Shown one piece after another: positions 33,801-47,216 of a DNA stretch of 64,000 bases. The notes beneath the pieces are model-generated. The model had not been told where the DNA came from, ran no database searches, and was given only the letters and a program-made list of their open reading frames with translations. Origin of the DNA: Protea cynaroides (taxonomy: Eukaryota; Streptophyta; Magnoliopsida; Proteales; Proteaceae); the NCBI GenBank assembly GCA_028583415.1, contig CM053266.1, positions 77,573,237 through 77,637,236 on the forward strand. The letters are read 5' to 3'. The first letter of the stretch is position 1; every line of letters begins with the position of its first letter. Both the position numbers and the translations under genes were made by a program.

Positions 33801-36292
33801 AAATATGGAGAATCCCTTATCTTCTCCGTCCATGACGCCCACACCACGTCATGAAAATATGGATGCTCACAGCAGAAGCTTTGTTATCGAAACGGTACAT
33901 TGGCGGGACGAGGGATAACTCACAGCAAAGAAGAATGGGATAGTGGTCGAAAGCGATTCTCGAAAATACACACTGATAACAGAGGTTATAGTCAAAGGGA
34001 TGGAGTCCACAAAAGCTGAAAACTCGGCCATGACACCCATGTTAAAACGGCCCGGCCCTCATTTCACATGCGAGAACATACAAGATTTTAAATCTCCCAT
34101 GACCAACCAAGGATTACCAGATTCCCTAGGGAAACGAGATCGAGCAACAATTCTCGATCAGCCGCACGGAAACAACTCCCGTGAATTAGAGAGTGCATGT
34201 GAAACTCACCATGAAACACCATAGTGATAGAGATCTATTGATTCAGAGAGAGAAATAATGTTGGCGACAAGCCACGCTTCCAATTAATCCACAAGTTTGG
34301 GACCTTCACCAGTCTAGAATTACATAGAAAATTTGTACAATGACCCTACGAGTGGAAAAACAGAGTTGGGAATTTATCCAAAGACACCTTCAGTTATGCA
34401 ACATAAACAACATCTGGGGAGTGCTCCTTGAGGAAAGCCTTCACAACACTTCTTAATTTTAGGTTTGAGACATCCCTGGTATTACAAAAAAAAAATCTTT
34501 CATTGGAAAACTAATCTGTTGGCCCCAAACTAATAACCCTTCCGAGGCAGTCCTTGACGGCCCCTGCCCCACTGCACAATAAAAAAGTGATCAACATTCA
34601 GTTGCAAAATACATCCACCTCCGCCACTTCAAGGAAATTCACCCCAACCACACGACCCTAAGTCGCAGTGGAGATAAATTCTGATCCCGGACTTAAATCA
34701 GTGAGTATAAAACCCCAGTATCATCTCCACCCCTTCTTTGAGTAGCCACTTTATGATCTTGAACACGCGCCTCTTCCGCACCCTTCCGAACCTGGTCATG
34801 GTGGCCAGAAATCAGCACCACCCTAGACTATGGGCCTAAGAAACTCCTCACTCCTATCCTCCTACCTCACTGCCATAGCGAGTCAGTTCGAAACGGGCCA
34901 GCAATATGCCGCCCCGATGACGACTAGTAGACATACGGTAACTATCCGATCTATGTGTAGTACCCAACACTTTGCACTGAACTCGTACTTATGAATTAAA
35001 ACCACTCTCATTTTATTACATGTATTATTGTCTTTCATATTATTTTTGTACTTTTGTTTGACAACTATCTAAAGAAGTGTCCTGTTACCACTAGTTTGTT
35101 CATGATATATTTTTAATTAATGCATCAGTTACTCGACTCATGGAGTCATATGTGCAACTTGTAGTGGGTTGGTAATTCAAGGCAAGAGTGCTCTAATCCC
35201 AATGTTGTCACAGGCTCACATTCCATTTTTAGATGGGGCATGATACCTGGGTCGTTTACTTGTGACCCGAATTACTCATGATCACACATGCTGTGAATAC
35301 CAAACCACCACACAACATACACATATAAAATATCCACAATGATCAATGTATGAAAGATAACAGAGTAATAGCAAAATATACTTAAATAATTGATATGTGT
35401 AATTGATGCCTCTATCGAACCAGAGCATAAATACCATAGTTCCAATATACAAGAATAAGAATAAATCGTATCTAGACAAAATATTCCAGAATAGACTATA
35501 GAAGCCTATCTACAAAATATGAACACGACGCCACATCAGTGGACGTACATAGAGTCATCGCAGACGCAACCATCTCTATGAGCATCCTTAGAGGGCTCCT
35601 TGGCATCCACGCTATGGCTCGAGTCCACTGTGGGGGAGTCCACGAAATCAGCTACCGACAAAGTCCTGTATCAGAATCTAAAAAAGAGTATCAATAAAAG
35701 GATGAGCTCACATCTCAGCTCAGTGAAAGGCAAATCAATGCAATATGCACATAAGATGTAAATGAATTCATTTATCAGGTCTGGTATAATAACTTGATAA
35801 TGTCATCTGGAGATTCACTGTAGTCCCTGACTACAAATCTAACTCTCAAACATGGGAAAAGAGCACAATGCCTACAATCCCTAACCGTGACCCTGGACTC
35901 CAAGGATGAGTCACCACGATTGATCCCTGATCAGTGGCTCGTCACCCTTAGTGTAGGCTCCATCCTGGCATCCATAGTCCCTGACCACAAACTTATCCTA
36001 TCACCATTATGTCAGTCCATAGGGGAAGGTTGGGCCTTGACCCTTCTTCATTAAATGAGCTTCTACCAATACATAACCCCCTAGGGTTTTGATCATGGTG
36101 TAAGTCCTAAACACATGCTATCTATATCTTGAAATCACGCATAGATTTTCCAAAATATTTGCATAGGTTTTAGATTTAGGTTAAAAGCTTATTAACAAAG
36201 ATTGACTAACCTATAAGTCCATTGTACGGGTCCCAAGGCACGTCGGGAACCCTACGATTAGATCCCTAAGGAATCCCACAATCAAATGGTCT
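33801..36292. repeat. Tandem duplication, unit 2 (2492 bp)
   Basis: Second copy of 31308-33800. It includes a second copy of the LINE endonuclease fragment (33801 to about 34743) and of the LTR start at 35206. The LTR then continues uniquely from 36293. Confidence 0.95.
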
Positions 36293-37141
36293 ATATGCAA
36301 GTCTGCCAATAGAAAGGAGCCCGGTGGAAATATCCACTGGCAAATATACACTAGGTGAGTTATACTTAGCCCGGAGGAATGTTCGCTAGATTTAAATTTC
36401 CTTCTAGGCCTAACCGGTAGAAGTGAGCCCGGTGGACAGTTCCGCTGGCACAAATCCACCGGTTGGGTCCATTTTCTTATGGAGCTATTGGAAGTACCTA
36501 GCGAAAATATTCCCATTGGACGCCAGCTCTATAATGGCCTAACTACTGACAGAGGCTCCAAAGTAACCAAGGAGCAAGCTGGGGGATATTAACCTAGTGG
36601 AAAGATCTACCAGTGTAGCCCACCATATAAAAGTTATAAGTGTGGGATAGTGAATGGATGATAGCCTAGTGGAAAGGTTCACCGTCTATATCTGCTGCCT
36701 AAGCCCCAACACAACTTATAGGAGCCAGGGGCAAAGGGCTAACCCCTGCAGCCATCTTGGATCAGCCAGCCAAGCTCGAGAACCAGGCTTGGCCGAGCTC
36801 AAAAAGCTCAATGAATTAGGAGAGTCATTCCTTATTATTTCCCATGTCCTACTATTGATGAGGGATCATTCCCCTACCATTCTTAGGGTCATTAAACCCA
36901 AAACACTCCATGGTGGAATTTTCACATTCCTATGGACAAACCCTAAGTTTTCTCTTGGTTCATTAATGATGGCTAGCACCAAGCTCGTATTGGGGTGGAG
37001 GTATAACATTAATTGGAAGGGGATTGGGGTATCTACTTACCACAAGAGATATGCTCTAAGGTGGTTGGAAGAGGTTGGTGAAGCTTCTCCTCCACAAGCT
37101 CTTAACTCAATGGTTCTCTTCCCAATAACCATTAATGTGGG

Positions 37142-37313
<172 letters not shown>

Positions 37314-37617
37314 AAGGGCTGCCTAAGTCAACTCGTGGGGTCAATCGGAGGCTGGGAACAGGTGGATATTGCCTCTGGCATATATCCTCCAGGTGAGGCA
37401 GAAAAACAACCCTAGATGCAGCTCTCTACACCAACCTAGTGGTTCACCTCATAGACCCACCTAAGGCCCTATAAACTCATATCATGCTTGGGTAGCGATT
37501 CTTACGTAGGAGTCAAATGCACTAATCCGACCCACGTCTGGTCCTACAGCTAGCGGCATGGGAAGACCTGGCACAGGAAAAATCCTAGTTTGTGAGGGAT
37601 TTTAGGTGCGTGTTTTG

Positions 37618-37959
37618 AATTTGTTTTTTATGATCACTCTATTGCAGCTCATGTTAACAAAACTGTCTCTTTCATGAGAATTCTTCTACAGTCTAATTTG
37701 ATAGGAGTGTCATTTTCTAGAATTATCCTTGTTGTCCAAGTGTTTGAATTACTATTATTTTAGAAATACTCTTGTTGTCTAGGTGTTTGAATTAACTTTC
37801 CATATGTACTCTATTGTTGTCCACTGTGTATTTTTTTTATAGAAGTTTTACTTGCTTCAATGCTTATAGATTATCATTTTTATCACTTATGCGAAATTGC
37901 TTGATGTAGATTGCCCAGGGATCATCATTGATTGCTTGATAAGCTTGCTAAGAATTGCT
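37618..37959. other. Unassigned T-rich sequence left of the MULE
   Basis: No coding signal. A diverged pair of related 50 bp stretches (CTTGTTGTCCAAGTGTTTG and CTTGTTGTCTAGGTGTTTG) is visible at about 37728-37795. It probably belongs to the same unit that resumes at 40084. Confidence 0.4.
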
Positions 37960-37969
37960 ATATTTTTTA

Positions 37970-40073
37970 GGAAAAATTTAATGCACCTCCCCTGAGGTTT
38001 GCCCAAACTTGAACCACCCCCACTGGTGTTATCTACAATAAAGTACTAAACTCCTGTAATTTGAAACTTAAGTATCAGATAGACCTTGTCCATTAGGACA
38101 TGTTCGTTACATGCTAACTCGTCTCATTACTTAATATTTTAATAACAATATTACCCGTAGGCACATGTAGACTTACATTTTTTTCCCTTTAAATAATTAA
38201 CAAAAGATGATGGAAACCTAAAATGTTTTAGAGATTACCTTTTTTCTTCGCCTTCTTATTCACTGAAAATAATCGATGAAGGCATCGACGTTGATGATTG
38301 CCGATCCACCACGCAATACAAGAACTTCTGACCAAATTGATGCCCAATTTACAAAGGAAAGACAATCTCCCTAGACCCAGGACAAGCAATCTGTCAGCAC
38401 TGATGAACAGGCCTTCGTTGTCATGGCCGCATCCAAGTTCCCCCCTGTCCTTTAAAAGGTTAATGTCTCCATCGAGAATTTTCCGATGGTAAAGGATCCA
38501 TCATCATAGGAGGCCTGGTAGAGGTATAACCGCTTCTGACTGCAAACCAAAAAATTAAGTTTCCAAGAGAGCGGGGATGAATAGGGTACAACAGAAAAAG
38601 AAAAAGATTTCCTGTGATCGAATATGGGATAGGCCTAAGTGTTACATTTGCGACAAGGTGCATACTGGGAAGGTGCCTTTACTTAGCCATGTGAAGTACT
38701 CTCTCGTTGCCTTGAGAGAGGCCAGAAATGATGGAGCTGATGAAGTCATTTAGGTGTGCAGGAGTGGCATCGCACCAATTGCCATGGTCGTAAGAATTTT
38801 AACTCTATGCCACATCCCTCTCAACCTTAACTTCTTTTTTTTTTTTTTTTTTTTGCTAAAAATCAGAAAATGCATTAAGAAAAGAAAATTAAAATACAAA
38901 ACACCCTAATAAGATGAAAAACCCCCACCTTCAACACGGCCACTAGCAGGGGTCATCCCGGGTGGAGAATACATTAAGGAAACCGATATCTTGGTCTGTG
39001 AGAAGCATCCCACACAACCTCCTTAGCTACCAGATTTAGACAGGAGTGCCAATGTTGAGATCTTCATTCTGTTGTGGCTATTTTTGGTAGTTTATCTGCT
39101 ACCACATTAGTTTTCCTGGGGCAATGTGAGTACCGGATCTAGCAAAAGGAGACTCCAGTACAAGGGACCTCCATTCCTATAAGAGGATCCAAGGAATATT
39201 TTCATATCAAATCACCCCCAGGACAGATTTGGCATCTGACTCCAACCACATCATCCTAAAGCCTAATTGAAAGGCCATCTTCACCCAATCATCACTACTT
39301 TTAATTCTGCAATGAAGTTTGTAGAGACATCCAGGAACTCCAAAAAAGCAAAAACCACCTGCCCCTTCTCTGTACGAATTACTTCACCTGCTCCCGCAAC
39401 ACTGGGGTTTCCCAAACAACAGCCATCAGTATTAATTTTACACCATCCTGCCATTGGAAAATTTTAGAATAGCTATACCACATGATCTCTCTAAGAGGCT
39501 TTGTCTTGAGATTAAAAAGCCTGACCACTCTCAACCTCAACTTAAAGAGGGCTTCTAGTGTTGCATTCAAAACAAGAGTGTCTCTATGTTCTAAGCTTAC
39601 AGTCAAGGTGGTCTTGACTTAAAGTAAAAGATAATCCATCTTAGATGGCAAGGCATTTGATTCATCTTTTATAGATCTAACCTGATTATGATGAAACAAT
39701 TGCGGACAGAAGCTGAATTTAATTATTGAAGCAGAATTAATGGTTTGTGCTTCGATTGGGAACGAGATGGTAGCGATGCAAATTTCGTATGCAAATAAGC
39801 TATAGTTTGGAAGGAATATTAGTAATCCAGAAGTGAATAAGTTCATGCAATAGAGAAAAACAACCATTTTTTTTTTCCATTATGTATTCTTTCTTTGGCT
39901 CGAAGCTTTATAAGGCATTAGAGATAAACAACTATCGATTTTAGTATTTTTACAACGAAGGTAAAAATTTCATTTTAACTTTTTAACAGTGTAGGGTGCG
40001 GTTGACATAATAGCCGATATGGGGGGGAGGTTGATGTTAGGGTAAACCTCAAGGGAGGTGCGTAAAATTTTCC
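37970..40073. mobile_element. Mutator-like TIR element, non-autonomous (2.1 kb)
   Basis: The left end GGAAAAATTTAATGCACCTC and the right end, read inverted, GGAAAATTTTACGCACCTCC match over about 40 bp (continuing CCTGAGGTTTGCCC/CTTGAGGTTTACCC). Flanks repeat ATATTTTTTA (37960-37969) and ATATTTTTGA (40074-40083), nine to ten bases, as MULEs make. I see no transposase. The interior has only short frames of unknown nature (38298-38492). It carries a LINE fragment at 38834-39527. Superfamily assignment rests on TIR and duplication length only. Confidence 0.72.
38834..39527 (-). pseudogene. 5'-truncated L1 LINE: RNase H and poly(A) end
   Basis: On the minus strand WCKINTDGCCLGNP and a following RNase-H-like segment (VFAFLEFLDVSTNFIAELK) match the RNase H found at the end of many plant L1 ORF2s. 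A pure A run (about 21, at 38835-38854) marks the 3' end. CTCTCAACCTTAACTT (38818-38833) and CTCTCAACCTCAACTT (39528-39543) flank it and fit a 16 bp target duplication with one mismatch. It is inserted in the MULE-like element. Confidence 0.7.
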
Positions 40074-40083
40074 ATATTTTTGA

Positions 40084-40439
40084 ACATCCAAAATACTTAG
40101 AAATGATTGTTATTCTTGCACACAACTATTTAGCATAATTGTTAATATTTATGCATATGAATTGCCTAGATGTGGGGACGTGCTAGGTGAGCACCCACCT
40201 ATTTCTACGGGTTGGGAAGTGCCAGATTTCGATGCAAGACTTGAGTCCATTTTTGGAGGGATCCCCATCCCTTGGATGATTTTCTTCATGTACAGGACTG
40301 ACCTTGTCTGAAGATAGACAAAAATGCACTTTTTGGGTGATAAAAAAACTGTTTTCAAATCATTTCTCAAGTGGCCTAGTTGCTTAACAAGTGGCAATAT
40401 GAACCCTACCAATTTCAATTAATGATTTTTCTATCTTTG
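40084..40439. other. Unassigned sequence right of the MULE
   Basis: No gene is visible. It contains no word blocks. It may be the upstream part of the LTR whose 3' part follows. Confidence 0.35.
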
Positions 40440-41487
40440 TTAGCCCGAACTACGCAAGGACCTGATTCTTGGGAGACGCAATGTATCCGAGATACGTAGC
40501 CAATTTGGGTAGATTTCCCAAATTCAGTCCATGGGCTACTTTGGTCTATTTTGAATGCTTTTGTTTAAATTTGATTTTTGGTGGCTATGGACACTCATCC
40601 CCCTCTATTCGAACTACATTTGGACTTGATTTTTGGACCATCCTAGGATACGTAGGCAGCTTAGGGACAAACGTCTCAAACTCAGTCATTCGTTTTCACT
40701 TTGATTTAAATCATTTAAATCTTTGTTTTCAAATATTGGTTTTCAATCCTTGGTTTCAAATATCTGTTTCATTGTAGTTTGATTGATTTTCCATCAACTA
40801 TTTTTTCTCCTCCAACTAAGTAGGGAACCTGATTCTTGGAGTTTCCAAGCTACGTAGGCAGTCTATGTAGACCCTATATTTGGTTCAATGTTTTAAAATT
40901 TTTGTTTTGTTTTATTTGGGAGAGGAGTCTAAGCTCATTGAGCGATGTGCACATATGTGAGATCCGATAAAATCATAGGCTCATGATGTTTGACTATTTC
41001 GTTAGATTGGCTTGATTGGTTCGTTATCCAGATCATGCTTGGTAGAATTTAGTTTAGAATAATTTAGTAACTTGGTATAAGATCCCTCAAAGCCATAGTC
41101 ATCTATTAACCTTAAAATGTCTGAACAATAAAGTATAGGAAAGGAATAGTATGGGAGACCAATTTTTGGATTTAACATTTTGGGTGTCTAACACCTTTCG
41201 AAATTGTAACTTAGACGCTTACCTGATCTCTGAAGACCAAATCTTGATCTATATGAGTTATGAGTCGTAAACGTCTCTCCTAATGAGATGACAATTTTAG
41301 AGATCCTAGAACTTAATTTAGGTGGAAACTCAAAATTTATTCCCATCTATTGTTATGAGTGGACAAGATCACATGGCGAAAGCCTATGATCTCTTTTTTA
41401 GGAACAACCCATGGGTTCCATCTAATCCAAACACTTTTTTCAATCCAAAAAAGAGACAACCTGGAGTGAAAACCCTATGTCCTCACA
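40440..41487 (+). repeat. 3' part of an LTR related to the 57212-61979 family
   Basis: It shares with the reverse complement of 57212-57925 the GAACTAC..GATACGTAGGCAG hairpin modules (three copies: about 40445, 40608, 40827). It also shares TGTCTAACACCTTTC, the CTTACCTGATCTC stretch, TTAATTTAGGTGG and the terminal TCCTCACA. It ends exactly at Tekay coding sequence (41488). The 5' boundary is not seen. It carries no array of the 75 bp repeat, so it is a different subfamily. Confidence 0.65.
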
Positions 41488-41793
41488 ACGTTCACAATTT
41501 ATTCCATGTCACTATGGTAAAAAAGTATATACCCATCTCATGTCCTCAACTTAAAACCACCTCAACTCCAAGAAGATTTGTCCTACGAAGTGGAATCATC
41601 AGTGATCGTGGAAAAAAGAGTTCACGAGCTTCAAAACTGTACCATTACCTATGTCAAAGTACAATGGAAAACCCACCCCTTAAAAGAAGATTCATGGGAG
41701 CAATATGAAGATAGAAGGTCAAGTTACCTAGATCTATTTGACCATCCAGGACATTAAATTTCAAGGACAAAATTTCTTTAAGGGAGAGGGAGT
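41488..41793 (+). pseudogene. pol: Tekay chromodomain and PPT of a further element
   Basis: The frame reads VHNLFHVTMVKKYI. After a frame change it reads SYEVESSVIVEKRVHELQ and TYVKVQWKTHPLKEDSWEQ, the end of a chromovirus chromodomain. TAAGGGAGAGGGAGT precedes TGTAAGACCCGCACCC. The upstream integrase was displaced by the LTR that ends at 41487. Confidence 0.85.
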
Positions 41794-42879
41794 TGTAAGA
41801 CCCGCACCCAAAATCCTGAGCTAATTTGGATTTTAAGTCATTGCAAGTCTTTCTACAACCGAAGCTCTAAAAACAGAGCCCTCATAAGGATTTAGTTCCA
41901 TTTATGGTAAGTAACCTCTGACTTTTCATTTTTGGTAACTTTCCATTAATAGTAACTTGTATTTTTGGTAAGTTTTACTCGTGCTGTTTATGGTAAGACA
42001 AAGGAACCTGGTACGAATGTAGAAAGGACCCTTCATTGTGACACAAATTTAGTTGGGTAAAGTTCCATTCTGAGTATTTCTCTTCAAAGAAAGAAACCAA
42101 GGCCCAGGTTCACCATTTTGGCCTTGCTGGCTGAAGTCTACTGAAGAACACTCGAACTGCCCTTCTAGCTGCCTAATGTCTACTGTGCCTAACCTGCACA
42201 CGTGTGGCAAAACCAAGCTATGGACAAGTAGAGTCCACTCCTCTCATCCCTATTTTTGCATAACAATCTAAGTGCCATTCCCTCATTGGTTGAAGGAAGA
42301 TATTGGTTTATTTAAGGTAAGATATTTATTTATTTTTGAAGATTCCAGTGGAACGTTGATTGACTTCATGGTTGGATAACCTTCCAAATCTGCATTTTGG
42401 CTGCATTTGATCACACAAAGATATGTGGCGTGAGATCCTTCAGAATGTTATTTGATTTTTAAAGCACATAAAATGAAAAGGAATGGATGGAGATCCTGAT
42501 TAATTTGTTTTTGGTATGATTTGTATTGATAAAAGGTAAGATATGATTGAGGATTTATGCAAGGGATTCAATTTGGATGTATTGTGTCAAATGTTGACAG
42601 GTGGTACAAAGGTTCTATTTGCCTTAGGATTCAAATTCAAAATTTGAATTTGAATCCTTGCCATGAATGAAGAAATATGAATTTATGTATTTGAGGTTAA
42701 TTGGATCTACCTTTGGCAAGGGTTGATTGGCATTATGGTAAGATTGCACTGACCTCTTGATTTGAGATTTGATTATGGTGCATTGCCATAGACGGGGACA
42801 CAAGGCAAGAAAAAAGAAGGAAGGAATTCATAATTTGAATTCCTTCCATGCGTGGACAAGGTAGGTGAGTGAGACACTT
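41794..42879 (+). repeat. Tekay-type LTR, 5' part only
   Basis: It starts TGTAAGACCCGCACCC after the PPT and stops where another LTR starts in the opposite direction (TGTCACAGTCC at 42880). The rest is expected beyond the right end of that element. It lacks the CG-word block seen in the other LTRs, so it is a different subfamily. Recurrent GGTAAG/GGTAAC words occur at 41907-42000. Confidence 0.75.
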
Positions 42880-45570
42880 TGTCACAGTCCATTCTGGGGA
42901 ATCGGGCTTGATATCCAGATCAACCCTCATGGAAACCCTAATCTTCCAGCGATCGATAAGCAAAGTAATATACCAACAAACCCCACAGTCTACACAAACA
43001 ATATCCATAGAAATCAACAATAATTAATAATCATTTTAGTGGAATAATAGGAGTTGCAATGGATTCATAATAGAGAAGATGCTTCTAATGTTATCATTAC
43101 ATAATAAGTCTATTATGTCATACAAATCGTTTCACAAATAATATTCATATTACATATACCCCATACTAAATAACTAGACTAAATTGGAATAAAATATTGT
43201 AGATAAACTAAACTGTATCTATCTACAGACATAAAAATCATGGAAGCGAGGGGCTGATTTAAGTCCTATAAATACAGTCTTTACAGATACAGCCCTCGAC
43301 ATGATCTCTTAGCGACCCCCCACCAAGAGAAGTGATCTCTACATCAACAGGATCCATATCAGCCATCACAGAAGAGGTACTTGCAACCAAAGCTAAAATA
43401 AGATTTTGATATCGAGGGGTGAGCCCCTATCCCAGCTCAGCGAGAAGTCAGGTATCCAATGTAATCCTATCCAACAATATAATAAATGCATTACAAAAGA
43501 AAATAAACAAGCAATTATGAGTGGTAATCAAATGTGTATGCAATCATGGTTGGTTTGTATCCTAGCTCAACCTTCATCGTTCTAGAGCCAAACCCAGACA
43601 ACCAATGACACACCCGATCCCAAAACAGACCCATGAATCAGTGGCTCGTCACTAGGTGAACCGTTATTGATCTCGAGCCATATCCACACAATAAATGACA
43701 TCCCCAATCCCGAGGCAGACCCATGAATCAGTGGCTCGTCACTAGGTGAACCGTTATTGATCTCGAGCCAGATCCACACAATAAATACTCTAATGGCGAA
43801 CCCCAGGTCACCACTCCCATGGATCACTGTGCTCCCGCTAGAGCCTAGCATCAACAATGATGCCTGTGTATTGTACTCCACTACTCCACACGTCCATCGT
43901 AGCCAAATAGTCATACAACATTCATAGTTATTATATATGCAAATGCATACTCATACATAGCAATCATGAAAAGCGTACAATTAAATAACAACCTAAGCAT
44001 GTAGCTAGGAATGTAGACATAGTATTAAGATGTCCTATGTCTAAGGACTAGACCCCTTACTGGATTACACAAGAAGTGCAACAGTACTCCGAAGCTTTTG
44101 TAGAAAGTTTCCACTTTACCATTGTTCAATACCTAATTAAGCATGTAAGTTTTATTAGGTTTGTTTCACAGCTTTAAAACCGGCATGGACAAGTCTTAGA
44201 GTCCATGCATGGGTCCCACAGAAGGTCAGGAACCAACAAGAAGGTCTACCTATTCATTACTACGCTAAACAATTTAGACAAACTGAACCGATAGACAGAA
44301 CCAGTAAAGTGTTCCACCAGTACGTTCTACCAGTAAACACTTAGAGTATTTTACAGTGCGTGGCACCGGAAGAAGAAGTGGATGCTCGACCATTCGGTTG
44401 ATCATCTGTTTCATATGATGTTATAAACCCTGAACTTCCAGTAGCTTTTTCAGAAGCAATGCTAGGTGATCATTCATCCTGCACTGGCTCTACTTAACAT
44501 TAAGTCTGAGCGAAGGATCAGAACCAAACGGATCAACCGAGAACCGGTCGAACGGTTAGGGCTAATGAAGAGGTATGTGCCTCCAGTTCGAGACTCAAGT
44601 TAGTCCATTATTATTTAGCCAAGGCCTTTGCCTTGGTGATACTACCGTCTGGGCTAACCGGAAGAACAGACATGACCGTCTTGTCGGTACATGGCTCTGG
44701 TACAGAACCAAAACCTAGGTTACGAACAAAGTAAGATTCTCAAATTTGGGAACTTGCTCCCCACTTCACTATTGCCATTTTGGTTGGTGGGGAATGCATT
44801 TCCGCCATTAATATTTACAAGTGGAGCCATTTATGGCTCCAATAGCTCCCTTAGTGAAGTTGGTGGACAAAAACCTAACTTTTTATGTTATTTATGAGTC
44901 CATTAATGGAGCTTCAACCACCAAATCTCTTGCATCCATTTACCTAAGGGAGAAGGGAGGAAGAAAAGTTTACCTCCAATAACTCCCATAAAGAGGGTGT
45001 GGGTGAACCAAACCTAGGTTTTCTAGGTCATTAATGGTGGTCACCACTCAACCACCATGGTTGCTAACCATCAATACAAGGAAGAAGGAGGAAGTTCATG
45101 GTTCTTACCTCCAAAGAGATGGCTAGGGTTTGAGTTCCTTGAGCTCAAGCACTCCTTTTCTACTTCTTCTCATCCCTTCTCCTCTATCCTCTCCCAAAGC
45201 CCTACGGTGCAAGAAGAGAGAAAATGAGGGCTTTGGTCCCCTTTTATAGGAAATCAAGGAGAGAGAGAGTGTGACTAGCTCGAGTTCAACCAGTTAAACT
45301 CAACCGGATGAACGTTATACGAGTACGTTCTGCCGGTTGGGCTAAAACACATTTTATTGGGTAACTTTTTGGCTCGAATGCTATGGGATGCATATCCCCT
45401 TCACCCAATGACTACTATAGCACCTTCCAATACCCACTATACATAGTGAAGACTTACCTAAGATCCAGATACCACCATAGAGTCCGCATCAGGTACTCCA
45501 TCAGACGTCGGGTTGAGACCTGGTACAGGAAGAATTTGGGTTAGTAATGGGATTCTAGGTGGAGGTTACA
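42880..45570 (-). repeat. 3' LTR of a second minus-strand Tekay-type element (2.69 kb)
   Basis: It begins TGTCACAGTCC and ends GGAGGTTACA, adjoining the inverted PPT. Duplicated 110 bp stretches with ACCGTTATTGATCTCGAGCC occur at 43660 and 43750. CCGGT/ACCAGTA words form blocks at 44280-44700 and 45280-45350, and TATAAAA lies at 45242-45248. A left target duplication candidate is CACTT (42875-42879). Confidence 0.82.
45242..45248 (-). promoter_or_regulatory. TATA box of this LTR
   Basis: TATAAAA on the element strand, 322 bp from the LTR start, followed by GGGGACC instead of GACGTCC. Confidence 0.55.
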
Positions 45571-46700
45571 TAATCCCACCAATTTATAAGAATTTTACCT
45601 CCAAAATTAAGGTGTACCTTAGTCTTCAAATAAATATTGATATTTCTCCCACATTACATCTTCACTTTCCCAAGTGGCTTCTTCAATTGTATAACTGGGC
45701 CAATGAACCTGCACATAGGGGATGGAATGCTTATGCAGCTGCTATACTTTTCTGTCTAATATTACCACAGGTTCTATAGTACATGATAAATCTAGATCTA
45801 TCTATGAAACTTCTGCACTCAAGATGTGAGATGGATCATGAACGAATTTCTTCAGAAGTGAAATGTGGAATACGTCATGAACTTTCAATAATGCAGGAGG
45901 CATGGCTAACTAATATGCCACCTTATGCTTCTCCTCAAGATCTCATATGGACCAATATATCTGGGACTCAGTTTTCCTTTCCTGCCAAAGCATCGAATAC
46001 CTCGGTGGGGTGACACTTTAAGGAAAACTTTGCCACTAACCTGAAATTCCAAGTCTTTACGCCTTCTGTCAGTGTAACTCTTTTGTCTGCTTTGAGCTGC
46101 CTTAATTCTCTTCCTGATCAGATTTACTTTGTCACAAGTGTCCTGGATAATATCAGACCCCATTATTCTTTGCTCACCTACCTCATTCCAATACAACAGA
46201 GTCCTGCATCACCTACCATACAGTACCTCATATGGAGCAGTGCCAAGAGTAGCCTGAAAGCTGTCTATGTAGACAAACTCTATCAAAGATACATATTTGT
46301 CCCAGCTGCCTTTGAAATCTAATGCTCAGAGCATATCCTCCAGAATATGTACCGTGCGCTCAGATTGTCCGTCGATCTCTGGATGGAACGTAGTACTAAA
46401 ATTCAACTGTGTACCCATGGCTTTCTATAGACTGGCCCAGAGCTTAGACGTAAACCTCAGATCCCTATCTGACATAATGCTCGCTGGCACACCATACAAT
46501 CTCATAATGTTGTCAACATATAGCTTGGCCAACCTATCCATAGTGTATGTTGGCCTAACAGCTACAAAACGAGCTACCTTCGTGAGTCGATCGATGATTA
46601 CCCAAACTGCATCTACATTGTTTGGGGTCAAGGACAATCCTGTCACAAAAATCATGGTAATATGATCCCACTTCCACTCTGAGATCGATAATTATTAAAG
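45571..46700 (-). pseudogene. pol: Integrase core to chromodomain, decayed
   Basis: Minus-strand pieces: VTGLSLTPNNVDAVWVIIDR and SIMSDRDLRFTSK in the core, YWNEVGEQRIMG, KGKLSPRYIGPYEIL, VHDVFHTSLLKKFVHDP. A badly broken chromodomain with NCTIEEATWE lies near 45690. Frame changes near 46420, 45910 and 45690 and several stops make it non-functional. The inverted PPT AATTGGTGGGATTA lies at 45571-45584. Confidence 0.85.
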
Positions 46701-47216
46701 CAATCCAACTGGTCTTTGTTTATCTGCCTTCACCTGCTGACAGGTCAGACATTTGTACACAAAAGCTGCTACATCAGCTTTCATACCTCTCCACCAATAG
46801 TTCTTCTTCAAATCCTGGTACATTTTGGTACTGCCAGGGTATACTAAAAAAGGAGAGGAATGGGCCTCCATCATGATGGTCTCCTTCAGTGACTGGGTAG
46901 ACTCCGGTACACTTTCCCTTCCTCTGTATCTTACCAACCCCATACTATCCACAAAGAAGTCTGGGTCTTGCTTTCCTTCCTCAAGATCATGCTTGAGAGT
47001 CTTCAAATGAACATCACTGTCAATAGCATCCTTGATCTCATCAAGTAGGGTAAGCTGAATTGTCAATGTAACAAGCAGCAGCGCTGTAGCCTCAACCCAC
47101 TCTGACACAACATCATCAGTGGTAGAGGGTTCAATCTCGGGAGGAGGTTTCAAGAACCAATGTATGGGCCATACTGTGCCCTTTCTTACATTTTGTTGTC
47201 TCATAGGTTTCTCCAA
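46695..47216 (-). pseudogene. pol: Integrase zinc finger and RNase H connection
   Basis: The open minus-strand frame has VHLKTLKHDLEEGKQDPDF, VRYRGRESVPES, EAHSSPFLVYPGSTKMYQDL and CLTCQQVKADKQRP. The first His of the HHCC finger is in EAH. The second His is replaced (LVYPG where the family has IHPG), so the finger is probably non-functional. Confidence 0.85.
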
